Shown: positions 46,949 to 54,132, numbered from the stretch's first letter. The stretch: DNA of 64,000 nucleotides from Trujillonella endophytica (GCF_900110555.1 NZ_FOEE01000003.1:62001-126000); one strand, 5' to 3'. Numbers and translations: made by a program. Notes: generated by a model from the sequence alone, not told the origin.

Positions 46949-46951
46949 GCT
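46946..46951 (+). promoter_or_regulatory. Leaderless -10 hexamer overlapping the htpX stop
   Basis: TAGGCT begins with the htpX stop codon TAG and ends eight bases before the next GTG. Confidence 0.5.
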
Positions 46952-46959
46952 CGCCTCCC

Positions 46960-47757
46960 GTGCGGACGGGAAGCGGTGCGGTGCGGTTCGTGGCGGTGGG
47001 GGACAGCTTCACCGAGGGGGTCGGCGACGAGCTGGCCGACGGCGCGGTCCGTGGCTGGGCCGACCTGGTCGCCGGCGGGCTCGCCGCGGCCACCGACGGT
47101 CCGGTGCAGTACGCGAATCTCGCCGTCCGCGGCCGGCTGCTGGCACCGATCGTCACCGAGCAGGTCCCGGCGGCGCTGGGTCTGGCCCCGGCGCCCACGC
47201 TCCTCACCCTCAACGGCGGCGGCAACGACATCATGCGGCCCGGGGTCGACGCGCGGCGCCTGCTGGGGCTGACCGAGCAGGCGGTGGGCCGGGTCGTCGA
47301 GTCGGGCGTGCAGCTGGTGCTCATCAGCGGGGCGGACCCGTCGGGCCGGCTGCCGTTCGGCGCCACGATGCACCGCCGTGCCGCGCAGCTGACCGTCGCG
47401 CTGGAGGAGATCGCCGCCCGGCACGGCGCGACCTTCGTCAACGCCTTCGCCGACGCCGAGCTCCGCCGCGCCGGCTACTGGTCGCCCGACCGGCTCCACC
47501 TCGGCCCGGCCGGGCACCGGCGCGTGGCGTCGCTGGTGCTGGCGACGCTGGGCCACGACGTCGCCGCCGCGGCCGTCGACCCGGGGCCCGAGACCCCGCG
47601 CCGGCTGCGCGCCGAGGTCCGCTACTACCGCGAGCACGTGCTGCCGTGGCTGGGCCGCCACCTGCGCGGCCGCTCCTCCGGCGACGCGCGCACCGGCAAG
47701 CACCTGGACTGGGTGCCGGTCACGCCGGCCCCCGCGGGCACGGCTCCGCTGGCCTGA
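46960..47757 (+). CDS. SGNH/GDSL-family hydrolase
   Basis: A 265-residue esterase-fold protein. Block I is FVAVGDSFTEGVGDE (catalytic Ser), block III LNGGGNDIMRPG, and block V SPDRLHLGPAGHRRVA (catalytic Asp and His). No signal peptide is evident, so it is probably cytosolic. The substrate is unknown. A C-terminal ~60 residues (RRLRAEVRYYREHVLPWLGRH) is typical of actinobacterial members. The GTG at 46960 sits eight bases after TAGGCT; a GTG at 46981 is the alternative. Confidence 0.9.
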   Translation: MRTGSGAVRFVAVGDSFTEGVGDELADGAVRGWADLVAGGLAAATDGPVQYANLAVRGRLLAPIVTEQVPAALGLAPAPTLLTLNGGGNDIMRPGVDARRLLGLTEQAVGRVVESGVQLVLISGADPSGRLPFGATMHRRAAQLTVALEEIAARHGATFVNAFADAELRRAGYWSPDRLHLGPAGHRRVASLVLATLGHDVAAAAVDPGPETPRRLRAEVRYYREHVLPWLGRHLRGRSSGDARTGKHLDWVPVTPAPAGTAPLA

Positions 47758-47782
47758 GTCGCGCTTCCTGGGTCGTCGCGGC

Positions 47783-48208
47783 TCAGCCCAGCCGGTCGAG
47801 GACGTCCCGCGGGATCGGTGGGCCGAGCGGAACCACGGCGGGGACCGGCCGCAGGGCCCAGGGCGGCGGCTCGGTGCCGCGCGCCTCGGCGGCCATCCGG
47901 GCGAACTGGCGCTCGAACCCGGCCGGGGTGCACACCAGCAGGTACCGCGCGGGGGCGTCGCGGCGGTTCGCGAGCGCGTGCGCGGCGCCGCGCGGGGCGA
48001 AGGCCAGCTGCCCGGGGGTCCGGACGACCAGGTCCTCGCCCACACGGAACACCAGCTCACCGTCCAGGACGTAGAAGGCCTCATCGAAGTCGTGCCGGTG
48101 CAGCGGCGGTCCTGCGCTGCGCGGCGGGACGACGTTCTCGACGAGGGACACGGCGCCGCCGGTCTCCTCGCTGCGCAGGAGGACGGTGCTGCGGAGATCG
48201 TGAGTCAC
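47783..48208 (-). CDS. Cupin domain-containing protein
   Basis: A 141-residue single-domain cupin. Motif 1 is PPLHRHDFDEAFYVLDGELVFRVG (in part: LHRHDFDEAFYVLDGE), with two His and a Glu for metal binding; motif 2 is PRGAAHALANRRD. The rest is a C-terminal helix pair. Enzyme or sensor cannot be told apart. The GTG start at 48208 is divergent from an ECF sigma factor gene 110 bases away, so it may belong to that regulon (inference). Confidence 0.85.
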   Translation of the reverse strand: MTHDLRSTVLLRSEETGGAVSLVENVVPPRSAGPPLHRHDFDEAFYVLDGELVFRVGEDLVVRTPGQLAFAPRGAAHALANRRDAPARYLLVCTPAGFERQFARMAAEARGTEPPPWALRPVPAVVPLGPPIPRDVLDRLG

Positions 48209-48318
48209 GGGAGGTCCTGTCGGCGGGGGTCGGCGGCCGGCCGGGCACCGGCCGCCCGGACGGGCTCGACGGCGTCGCCGTCATCCCTTCGACGGAACGC
48301 GGCAGGAGGATGTGACGG

Positions 48319-49203
48319 GTGACCGAGGACGCGGCGCGGGCCGACCTGCTCCTGGCCGAGCGCTTCGAGGCCCACCGCCGGCACCTGCGAGCGGTCGCCC
48401 AGCGGCTGCTCGGGTCCGCGGACGAGGCGGACGACGCCGTCCAGGAGGCCTGGCTGCGCCTGCAGCGGACCGGTGCGGCCGGCGTCGACAACCTGGGTGC
48501 CTGGCTGACCGCGGTCGTCGGGCGGATCTGCCTCGACGAGCTCCGGCGCCGGGCCGCCCGACGCGAGGAGTCGCTGGAGGCACGGGGGTCGGACCCCGGC
48601 GGCGGCCGCGAGCCGGAGGCCGAGGCCGTGCTCGTCGACGCCGTCGGCGGCGCGCTGCTCGTCGTGCTCGACACGCTGGCGCCACCGGAGCGGCTCGCCT
48701 TCGTGCTGCACGACCTCTTCGCCGTCCCGTTCGACGAGGTCGCCGTGGTGCTCGACCGCACGCCGGCCGCGGCCCGTCAGCTGGCCAGCCGTGCCCGGCG
48801 CCGTGTGCGGGACGCTGCGCCGGGCGCGACCGCGGTCGCGGACGCCGGGCGTCGCCGGGAGGTGGTGCAGGCGTTCCTGGCCGCCGCTCGCGGAGGCGAC
48901 CTGACGCGGCTGCTGGCCGTGCTGGACCCGGACGTCGTGGTCCGCGCCGACGCCCCGGTCGCGGCGCTGGGGGGCGTCGATCGGCTCGACGGCCGCGACG
49001 CGGTCGCTCGTGCCTTCCTCGGTGAGGCGCATGCAGCGCGCGCCGCGCTGGTCGACGGGGTCCCCGGGGCCGTGGTCGTGTCGGCCGGCCGGGTGCGCGC
49101 GGCGCTGGAGTTCACCGTCTCCGGCGGTCGGGTGATCGCCGTCGAGGTCGTCTCCGACCCGGTCGCGGTGGTCGCCCTCGACGTCGTCCTGCTGGAGCAC
49201 TGA
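48319..49203 (+). CDS. ECF sigma factor with SnoaL-like C-terminal domain
   Basis: A 294-residue sigma-70-family factor of the SigJ/ECF41-like type. Region 2 is HRRHLRAVAQRLLGSADEADDAVQEAWLRL, region 4 is LAPPERLAFVLHDLFAVPFDEVAVVLDRTPAAARQLASRARRRV (given in part), and a C-terminal SnoaL-like domain (residues ~180-294) replaces a separate anti-sigma factor in such proteins. No anti-sigma gene is adjacent. The GTG has AGGAGG about nine bases upstream. The partner across the divergent gap is a cupin. Confidence 0.9.
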   Translation: MTEDAARADLLLAERFEAHRRHLRAVAQRLLGSADEADDAVQEAWLRLQRTGAAGVDNLGAWLTAVVGRICLDELRRRAARREESLEARGSDPGGGREPEAEAVLVDAVGGALLVVLDTLAPPERLAFVLHDLFAVPFDEVAVVLDRTPAAARQLASRARRRVRDAAPGATAVADAGRRREVVQAFLAAARGGDLTRLLAVLDPDVVVRADAPVAALGGVDRLDGRDAVARAFLGEAHAARAALVDGVPGAVVVSAGRVRAALEFTVSGGRVIAVEVVSDPVAVVALDVVLLEH

Positions 49204-49238
49204 CCCGGGAGCCCCGCCGTCGTGCGCGGCTCCCGGGT
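49203..49238. terminator. Bidirectional terminator between sigma factor and yajQ
   Basis: A perfect 11-bp stem (49203-49213 with 49228-49238) and a 14-base loop, overlapping the sigma gene stop. It lies between convergent genes. Confidence 0.75.
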
Positions 49239-49246
49239 GCGCCGGC

Positions 49247-49738
49247 TCAGCGGTAGTTGTCGAACTGCAGGGCGACGTCGAGGTCGGCGCCGCGCAGCAG
49301 CTGCTGCACCGCCTGGAGGTCGTCCCGCTTCTTGCCGCTGACCCGGAGCTGGTCGCCCTGGATCTGGGCCTGCACGCCCTTGGGGCCCTCGTCGCGGATC
49401 AGCTTGGCGAGCTTCTTGGCGACGTCGGACTCGATCCCCTGCTTGATGCGGGCGGAGATCTTGTACGACCGGCCGGAGGCCTGCGGCTCGTCGGCGTCGA
49501 GGGCCTTCAGCGAGATGCTCCGCTTGATCAGCTTCTCCTTGAACACCTCCAGCGCGGCGCTGACCCGCTCCTCGGTGTCGGCGCTGAGGGTGACCCCCTC
49601 CTCGCCGGCCCAGGCGATCGAGGCGTTGGTGCCCCGGAAGTCGAACCGCTGGGACAGCTCCTTGGCCGCCTGGTTCAGCGCGTTGTCCACCTCCTGCCGG
49701 TCGACCTTGCTGACGACGTCGAAGGACGAGTCGGCCAC
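49247..49738 (-). CDS. YajQ family nucleotide-binding protein
   Basis: A 163-residue protein, the standard YajQ length. The N-terminal [19 protein letters not shown] and C-terminal [30 protein letters not shown] (in part) are diagnostic. YajQ proteins have two RNA-recognition-like folds; a Xanthomonas member binds cyclic di-GMP. That is of note because a GGDEF/EAL gene lies 1.3 kb away, though YajQ is near-universal and the link is weak. The GTG at 49738 has a GAGAGGTGGGG site upstream. Confidence 0.95.
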   Translation of the reverse strand: MADSSFDVVSKVDRQEVDNALNQAAKELSQRFDFRGTNASIAWAGEEGVTLSADTEERVSAALEVFKEKLIKRSISLKALDADEPQASGRSYKISARIKQGIESDVAKKLAKLIRDEGPKGVQAQIQGDQLRVSGKKRDDLQAVQQLLRGADLDVALQFDNYR

Positions 49739-49806
49739 GTCCCCACCTCTCTCCTGCGGCCCGCGGTCCACCGGTGGGGTCCGGCGGACGGACGGAGCCC
49801 GTCTTG

Positions 49807-49812
49807 TACTCT
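49807..49812 (+). promoter_or_regulatory. -10 hexamer of tRNA-Tyr
   Basis: TACTCT, 17 bases before the tRNA 5' end. The -35 region is not obvious. Confidence 0.45.
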
Positions 49813-49829
49813 TCCCCGGGTACCACCAC

Positions 49830-49911
49830 GGCGGGTTGCCCGAGTGGCCAATGGGAGCGGACTGTAAATCCGTCGGCTTAGCCTACGAAGGTTCGAATCC
49901 TTCACCCGCCA
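49830..49911 (+). tRNA. tRNA-Tyr (anticodon GTA)
   Basis: An 82-nt class II tRNA. The acceptor stem GGCGGGT (49830-49836) pairs with ACCCGCC (49904-49910); the discriminator is A. The anticodon loop is CTGTAAA, giving GTA, and the variable arm is long as expected for tyrosine. GGTTCGAATCC forms the T arm. CCA is not encoded. Confidence 0.97.
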
Positions 49912-49922
49912 CCGGTACATCG

Positions 49923-49952
49923 ACGGCCCCCGACCTCGCGGTCGGGGGCCGT
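49923..49952. terminator. Terminator after tRNA-Tyr
   Basis: A perfect 13-bp stem (49923-49935 with 49940-49952) with loop TCGC. It lies between tRNA-Tyr and the convergent TadE/TadG-like gene, so it can serve both. Confidence 0.8.
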
Positions 49953-49979
49953 TCGCCGTCCGGGGCCGCTCGAGCCCGC

Positions 49980-50417
49980 TCAGGGGACGGTCGGGGCCCG
50001 GGCTCCGGCGACGGCGGTGCGCTCCAGCGGCTGCCCGCCGAGGAACAGCCAGCCGAAGGCGATCTCGACGTGCCGGGTGCAGCGCACCGTCACCTCGGCG
50101 CCGTCGGTCTCCGCCGACCAGGAGTCCAGGGTGGTGCCGCCGTCGGCCAGCGAGTCGGCGACCGCCGCCTGCGCCCCGGCCCGCGTGAGCGGCAGCGTGC
50201 CGTCGGGGATCCCGCCCGCGTAGACGGCGGCCTCGTCGGCCTGGTTCGCCGCGGCCAGGGCCGCCGCGTCGCACACCGACTGCAGGGACTGCTGCTCGAG
50301 GAAGGCGTCGGAGGCGGCCACCGCACCGAGCGCCATCAGCGCGGCGACGAGCCAGCAGACCAGCACCAGGGGCAGGGACGAACCCCGTTCGGTCGCCGAC
50401 CCGTCAGTCTCCCGCAC
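49980..50417 (-). CDS. TadE/TadG-like (Flp pilus assembly-type) membrane protein
   Basis: A 145-residue protein. A short charged N-terminus (ETDGSATERGSS) precedes one helix (LPLVLVCWLVAALMALGAVA) and the segment QQSLQSVCDAAALAAANQADEA, which is the typical start of the Flp-pilus TadE/TadG-like family; the rest is extracytoplasmic. In a full locus such proteins accompany tadA, tadB and tadC, but none is in view. The GTG at 50417 lies seven bases after TACGCT on the minus strand, a leaderless arrangement. Confidence 0.75.
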   Translation of the reverse strand: MRETDGSATERGSSLPLVLVCWLVAALMALGAVAASDAFLEQQSLQSVCDAAALAAANQADEAAVYAGGIPDGTLPLTRAGAQAAVADSLADGGTTLDSWSAETDGAEVTVRCTRHVEIAFGWLFLGGQPLERTAVAGARAPTVP

Positions 50418-50761
50418 GCGGCGCAGCGTAGGTGGCCGTCCACCGGTTGTGGACAGGGCTGGGGACGGGTGTGGACGACGGACCTCGTACCCGCGCGTCC
50501 CATGGGCACCACCTGTGGACGGTGCGCCAGATCCCAAAGGCCCCGTTCGTCACGCAAATGGATGACCCACACGTGAACTTCTGTGACACACCGTAACGAC
50601 ATAACGGTTCGTCACTCTCTCGTGATTGTCGGTGCTTGCCCCGTTCGGGTGACGGGAAGCAATGTCCCGGGTGCGGTCCGTACACCGAATGACGCTCTGT
50701 CCCCGCGCCCCGGGTGCCAGCCCGCATCGAAGAAACAGTTCTTCATGCCTGAGGAGGCGTC
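50418..50761. other. Intergenic region with AT-richer segment upstream of the GRGTMW peptide
   Basis: These 344 bases carry no gene I can support. The minus-strand TACGCT of the TadE-like gene is at 50425-50430. A segment at about 50545-50625 is visibly richer in A and T than its surroundings and contains TAACG steps, the likely place for a plus-strand promoter. GAGGAGG at 50752-50758 is the ribosome-binding site of the peptide. Confidence 0.5.
50425..50430 (-). promoter_or_regulatory. Leaderless -10 hexamer of the TadE/TadG-like gene
   Basis: TACGCT on the minus strand, seven bases before the GTG. Confidence 0.5.
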
Positions 50762-50872
50762 ATGAGCACGCAGCGTGGAACGGGTCGCGGGACGATGTGG
50801 GGTCGCGGGACGATGTGGGGCCGCGGGACGATGTGGGGCCGCGGCACCATGTGGGGTCGCCAGGCGGGCTGA
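50762..50872 (+). CDS. 36-residue peptide with four GRGTMW repeats
   Basis: A short gene: the first eight residues are MSTQRGTG-like (MSTQRGT then G of the first repeat), followed by GRGTMW four times and a GRQAG end. The ATG follows GAGGAGG by three bases plus a short spacer (50752-50758). The four 18-base units differ from one another only at third codon positions (GGT/GGC, GGG/GGC, ACG/ACC), always silently, which supports translation. The peptide is basic, rich in Gly, Arg, Thr, Met and Trp, and has no signal peptide or leader. I do not recognise the family. Two strong hairpins follow, so it is probably a separate transcript from the EAL gene. Confidence 0.6.
   Translation: MSTQRGTGRGTMWGRGTMWGRGTMWGRGTMWGRQAG
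50783..50854 (+). repeat. 18-bp tandem repeat, four copies, coding GRGTMW
   Basis: Units 50783-50800, 50801-50818, 50819-50836 and 50837-50854. Copies 1 and 2 are identical; copy 3 has one silent change and copy 4 has three. Confidence 0.92.
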
Positions 50873-50877
50873 GCGCT

Positions 50878-50903
50878 CGCCGGGGGGGTGTCTCCCCCCG
50901 GCG
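50878..50903 (+). terminator. First hairpin after the GRGTMW peptide
   Basis: A perfect 10-bp stem (50878-50887 with 50894-50903) and a six-base loop, beginning five bases after the stop codon. Confidence 0.7.
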
Positions 50904-50912
50904 CCTCGAGCT

Positions 50913-50941
50913 GGGGTGGTCGGCCCGGTGCCGACCACCCC
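50913..50941 (+). terminator. Second hairpin after the GRGTMW peptide
   Basis: A perfect 12-bp stem (50913-50924 with 50930-50941) and a five-base loop; a small CCCC-TTC-GGGG hairpin overlaps its end. The stacked hairpins should separate the peptide from the downstream EAL gene. Confidence 0.65.
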
Positions 50942-51010
50942 CTTCGGGGTGCTCACGTTCCCCGGCGTGCTCACGCGCTGTTAGCCTCGGCGCCGCTCTA
51001 GTCCCTCCAA

Positions 51011-53563
51011 GTGAGTCGGGTGCCGGTGACCATCTCCGAGGCTGCGCGCGCGGGATCAGCGAGGCCTCTCCCGCTGCCCGCCGTCGCCCTGGTGGGCGGG
51101 TCGCTGGCCGCCGTGCTGGCCGCCCTCGTCTTCCCCTTCGCGCCGGCCGGGCTGCAGTGGATGCCGCTGCTGCTCGTCACCGTCGCGTTCGTGATCACGG
51201 AGAGTGTCCAGCTCCGGTTCGACTTCCGGCAGCAGACCGTCCGCTGCTCGGTCAGCGAGCTCGGCCTGGCCATCGGCCTGGTGCACCTCGGCGGCGTCTG
51301 GATCGCCGTCGCCCGGATCCTGGCCCTCGCCGTCACCTTCGTCCTGCGGCCGTACTCCCCGGTCAAGGCCTGCTACAACGCCGCGGTCGCGGTCGTGGAG
51401 GCCGCCGTCGCCGTCGCCGTCCTGGCGCTCCTTCCCTTCCCGGCGCTGACCGAGCCGGTGGCGTGGGTGTCGCTCGCGGTCGCCGTCCTCGTCGGCGACA
51501 TCGCCAGCGCCTCGATGGTCGGCCTGGCCATCCGCCTCACCGGCGGCCGGCCGGGGCGGCAGTACTGGCAGGAGCAGCTGCTGCCGATGGTCGCCGTCGG
51601 CCCCTTCGCAGTCTCCGTCGCCATCGTCGCCATGCTGCTGGTGCCCCTCACCGCGTGGGCCGCGGTGCTCATGCTCCCGGTCGCCGCCGCGGTCGTGCTG
51701 CTGTTCCGGCGGTTCGCCGCGGTCTCGCACGAGCGGCGCACCGTCGAGCAGGTCTACGACTTCGCTCGCCGGATCGAGGGCCTGAGCCCCGACGCCGCCG
51801 GCACCCACGAGCTGGTCGCCGCCGTGCGGGAGCTGCTGAACGCCGAGCGGGTCGCCCTGTGGCTGCCGCCGTACCTGGACCAGGAGCCGCGCCTGGTCGT
51901 CGACGCGGAGGACGGCGTGGCCTGGTACGACGGCCCCGGCGACCCCGAGGACCTGATCCGCCGGCGCGCCGTGGACCCGGGGGCCGTGGGCCCCGTCCTC
52001 GTCGCCGCGACCCGCGCGGACGGTGCCGAGCAGGCGGCGCTGGGCCGCCGCGGCGCCCACGAGGTGCTCGGTGCGCCCGTGGCGACCGCCGCCGGCGAGC
52101 CCGGCTACCTCGAGGTGTGCGACCGGCGCAGCGACCTGGTCAGCTTCGCCGACGACGAGCGCGCCGCCCTCGACTCGATGCTCACGCACGTCAACGCGGC
52201 GATCCGGCAGCAGCAGCTGCTCACCCAGATCCGCTACGACGCCGACCACGACCGGCTCACCGGCCTGCCCAACCGGCAGCGGCTGGTGGCCGAGATCGAT
52301 CAGCTGCTGGCGGCCGATCCCGCCACTACGCGCGCGGGGCTGATCCTCGCCTCGCTGGCCAACCACACGGAGATCGTCGACACCCTGGGGCACGCCGCCA
52401 GCGACGAACTGCTGCTGGTGACGGCGGGGCTCCTGCGCGAGCACGCGCCGCCCCAGGCCGTGCTGGCCCGGATGGAGGGCGAGCAGTTCGCGGTCCTGCT
52501 GCCCGGGCTGTCCCTGGCCGCCACCGAGCGGGCCGCCCGGCGGCTGCGCGAGGCGACCTCCACCCGCGCCCGGGTGGCCGGCCTGGACCTCGAGGTCTCG
52601 CTGACCATCGGCGTCGCCGCCGCTCCGGTGCACGGCATGGATTCCGGAACGCTGATGCAGCGGGCCGACGTCGCGCTGCTCGCGGGCGCCGCGGGCAAGG
52701 GCGTGGCCAGCTACCACCCGGTGCTGGACCAGCAGAGCCTGCGTCGCCTGCAGCTGGGCACGGAGATCGAGCAGGCCATGGCCGACGGCCAGATCACCGT
52801 GGTGTTCCAGCCGATCATCGACGCCCGGACATCCGACATCGTCTCCGTGGAGACGCTCGTGCGGTGGGCCCATCCCCGCTACGGCGCCGTGGCCCCGGAC
52901 GAGTTCATCCACCTCGCCGAGCAGATCGGCCGCATCGGGCCGCTCACCGACCACGTCCTGGACCTCGCCCTGGCGCGCTGCCGGCGCTGGCTGGACCAGG
53001 ACATCTCGCTGTCGGTGTCGGTCAACCTCTCCGCGCGCTGCCTGACCGAGCCCGACCTGGTCGAGCGGGTGGCGCGTGCCCTGCGCCGGCACGGCGTGCC
53101 GGGGGAGCTGCTGATCCTGGAGCTGACCGAGGGCAGCGTGGTCGACGACTCGGTCCGCAGCAGCACGGTCCTCGCCGACCTGCACGCCCTCGGGCTGCGG
53201 CTGTCGATGGACGACTTCGGCACCGGCTACTCGTCCCTGTCCCAGCTGAGGCAGCTGCCGATCGACGAGGTGAAGATCGACAAGTCCTTCGTGCTCGGCA
53301 TGTCCACGAGCCAGGGCGAGTCCTTCATCGCCCGGTCGATCATCGAGCTGGCCCACAACCTCGGCCTGCGGGTGGTGGCCGAGGGCGTCGAGGACGAGCT
53401 CACGCGCAACGCGCTGGCCGAGATGGGGTGCGACAAGCTGCAGGGCTTCCTGGTCAGTCGCCCGCTGGCCGACGACCGGCTGGAGAGCTGGCTGCTGACG
53501 CGGGCGGGCGTCCGGTCGGCGGCGCCCGGGGCCACCCACCGGCGGCTGTTCGTCCGCGCGTGA
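51011..53563 (+). CDS. Membrane GGDEF/EAL protein, probable cyclic di-GMP phosphodiesterase
   Basis: An 850-residue protein. Residues ~20-240 form about seven to eight helices (MASE-like sensor), ~250-400 a GAF-like soluble domain, ~405-570 a GGDEF domain starting DADHDRLTGLPNR, and ~595-830 an EAL domain. The cyclase signature is degenerate (RMEGEQF in place of GGDEF). The phosphodiesterase signature is ETLVRWAHP with other key residues intact: NLSARCL, ELTEGS, DDFGTGYSSL, KIDKSFV and AEGVED. It likely degrades cyclic di-GMP and may bind GTP without making it. The GTG at 51011 has no clear ribosome-binding site; GTG 51020 or 51026 are alternatives. Confidence 0.92.
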   Translation: MSRVPVTISEAARAGSARPLPLPAVALVGGSLAAVLAALVFPFAPAGLQWMPLLLVTVAFVITESVQLRFDFRQQTVRCSVSELGLAIGLVHLGGVWIAVARILALAVTFVLRPYSPVKACYNAAVAVVEAAVAVAVLALLPFPALTEPVAWVSLAVAVLVGDIASASMVGLAIRLTGGRPGRQYWQEQLLPMVAVGPFAVSVAIVAMLLVPLTAWAAVLMLPVAAAVVLLFRRFAAVSHERRTVEQVYDFARRIEGLSPDAAGTHELVAAVRELLNAERVALWLPPYLDQEPRLVVDAEDGVAWYDGPGDPEDLIRRRAVDPGAVGPVLVAATRADGAEQAALGRRGAHEVLGAPVATAAGEPGYLEVCDRRSDLVSFADDERAALDSMLTHVNAAIRQQQLLTQIRYDADHDRLTGLPNRQRLVAEIDQLLAADPATTRAGLILASLANHTEIVDTLGHAASDELLLVTAGLLREHAPPQAVLARMEGEQFAVLLPGLSLAATERAARRLREATSTRARVAGLDLEVSLTIGVAAAPVHGMDSGTLMQRADVALLAGAAGKGVASYHPVLDQQSLRRLQLGTEIEQAMADGQITVVFQPIIDARTSDIVSVETLVRWAHPRYGAVAPDEFIHLAEQIGRIGPLTDHVLDLALARCRRWLDQDISLSVSVNLSARCLTEPDLVERVARALRRHGVPGELLILELTEGSVVDDSVRSSTVLADLHALGLRLSMDDFGTGYSSLSQLRQLPIDEVKIDKSFVLGMSTSQGESFIARSIIELAHNLGLRVVAEGVEDELTRNALAEMGCDKLQGFLVSRPLADDRLESWLLTRAGVRSAAPGATHRRLFVRA

Positions 53564-53603
53564 CCCGCCCGCCCCCCTGCGGCGTCGCCCGGAACGAGTC
53601 GGG

Positions 53604-53609
53604 TAGAGT
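53604..53609 (+). promoter_or_regulatory. -10 hexamer of tRNA-Thr
   Basis: TAGAGT, 20 bases before the tRNA-Thr 5' end. Confidence 0.45.
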
Positions 53610-53629
53610 TCTCGACGGCTCCGGCCACC

Positions 53630-53702
53630 GCCCCTTTAGCTCAGTCGGCAGAGCGTCTCCATGGTAAGGAGAAGGTCTACGGTTCGATTCCGTAAAGGGG
53701 CT
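53630..53702 (+). tRNA. tRNA-Thr (anticodon GGT)
   Basis: A 73-nt tRNA. The acceptor stem GCCCCTT (53630-53636) pairs with AAGGGGC (53695-53701); the discriminator is T. The anticodon stem TCTCC/GGAGA encloses ATGGTAA, giving GGT for ACC/ACU codons. The T arm carries GGTTCGATTCC. CCA is not encoded. Confidence 0.97.
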
Positions 53703-53757
53703 CGTACCAATCAGTGACCACCGGTCCGGTCGCGAGACCGGGCCGCACGGTCATCCC

Positions 53758-53831
53758 GGCGGTGTAGCTCAGCCTGGTAGAGCAAGCGGCTCATAATCGC
53801 TGTGTCACCGGTTCAAGTCCGGTCACCGCTA
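53758..53831 (+). tRNA. tRNA-Met (anticodon CAT)
   Basis: A 74-nt tRNA. The acceptor stem GGCGGTG (53758-53764) pairs with CACCGCT (53824-53830), with a G-T first pair; the discriminator is A. The anticodon loop is CTCATAA. The acceptor and the absence of the initiator-type GGG/CCC anticodon stem indicate an elongator Met tRNA. The order tRNA-Thr, tRNA-Met, rpmG is conserved in actinobacteria. Confidence 0.95.
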
Positions 53832-53836
53832 CTCAT

Positions 53837-53862
53837 GACGGACCCCGTGCCAGGGGTCCGTC
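53837..53862 (+). terminator. Hairpin after tRNA-Met
   Basis: A perfect 10-bp stem (53837-53846 with 53853-53862) and a six-base loop, six bases after the tRNA. It may terminate or attenuate read-through into rpmG. Confidence 0.65.
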
Positions 53863-53928
53863 GTCGTGTGGGCAGACCGCCCGCACCCGGGCCCCCGGGC
53901 CCGTCCCACAAGGCTAGGAGAAGCACCC

Positions 53929-54093
53929 ATGGCAGCCACCGACGTCCGTCCGAAGATCACCCTGGCCTGCCAGGAGTGCAAGAACCGCAACTACATCACC
54001 CGCAAGAACCGGCGCAACGACCCCGACCGGCTCGAGCTGAAGAAGTACTGCCCGCACGACCGCAAGCACACCGTGCACCGCGAGACGCGCTGA
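53929..54093 (+). CDS. rpmG: 50S ribosomal protein L33
   Basis: A 54-residue ribosomal protein beginning [22 protein letters not shown] and ending HRETR (given in part). It has the first zinc-ribbon pair CQEC, but the second pair, CxxC in most actinobacterial L33, is CPHDRKH here, so only three cysteines remain and a His or Asp may be the fourth ligand. The ATG has AGGAG nine bases upstream. It sits ahead of hadA, as in mycobacteria. Confidence 0.97.
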   Translation: MAATDVRPKITLACQECKNRNYITRKNRRNDPDRLELKKYCPHDRKHTVHRETR

Positions 54094-54132
54094 CCGGGTA
54101 GCTCGCAGGCAGACGCCGAGAGGGCGGGGAGC

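Noticed and set aside
50583-50765. A 60-codon frame whose stop overlaps the GRGTMW peptide ATG.
   Set aside because: The ATGA overlap is tempting, but the start has no ribosome-binding site, the sequence has no recognisable feature, and it runs through the AT-richer segment likely to be the promoter.
50762-50872. The GRGTMW peptide as a ribosomally made, modified natural product precursor.
   Set aside because: There are only eight residues before the repeats, no leader, and no radical-SAM, lanthipeptide or other modifying enzyme or dedicated transporter next to it.
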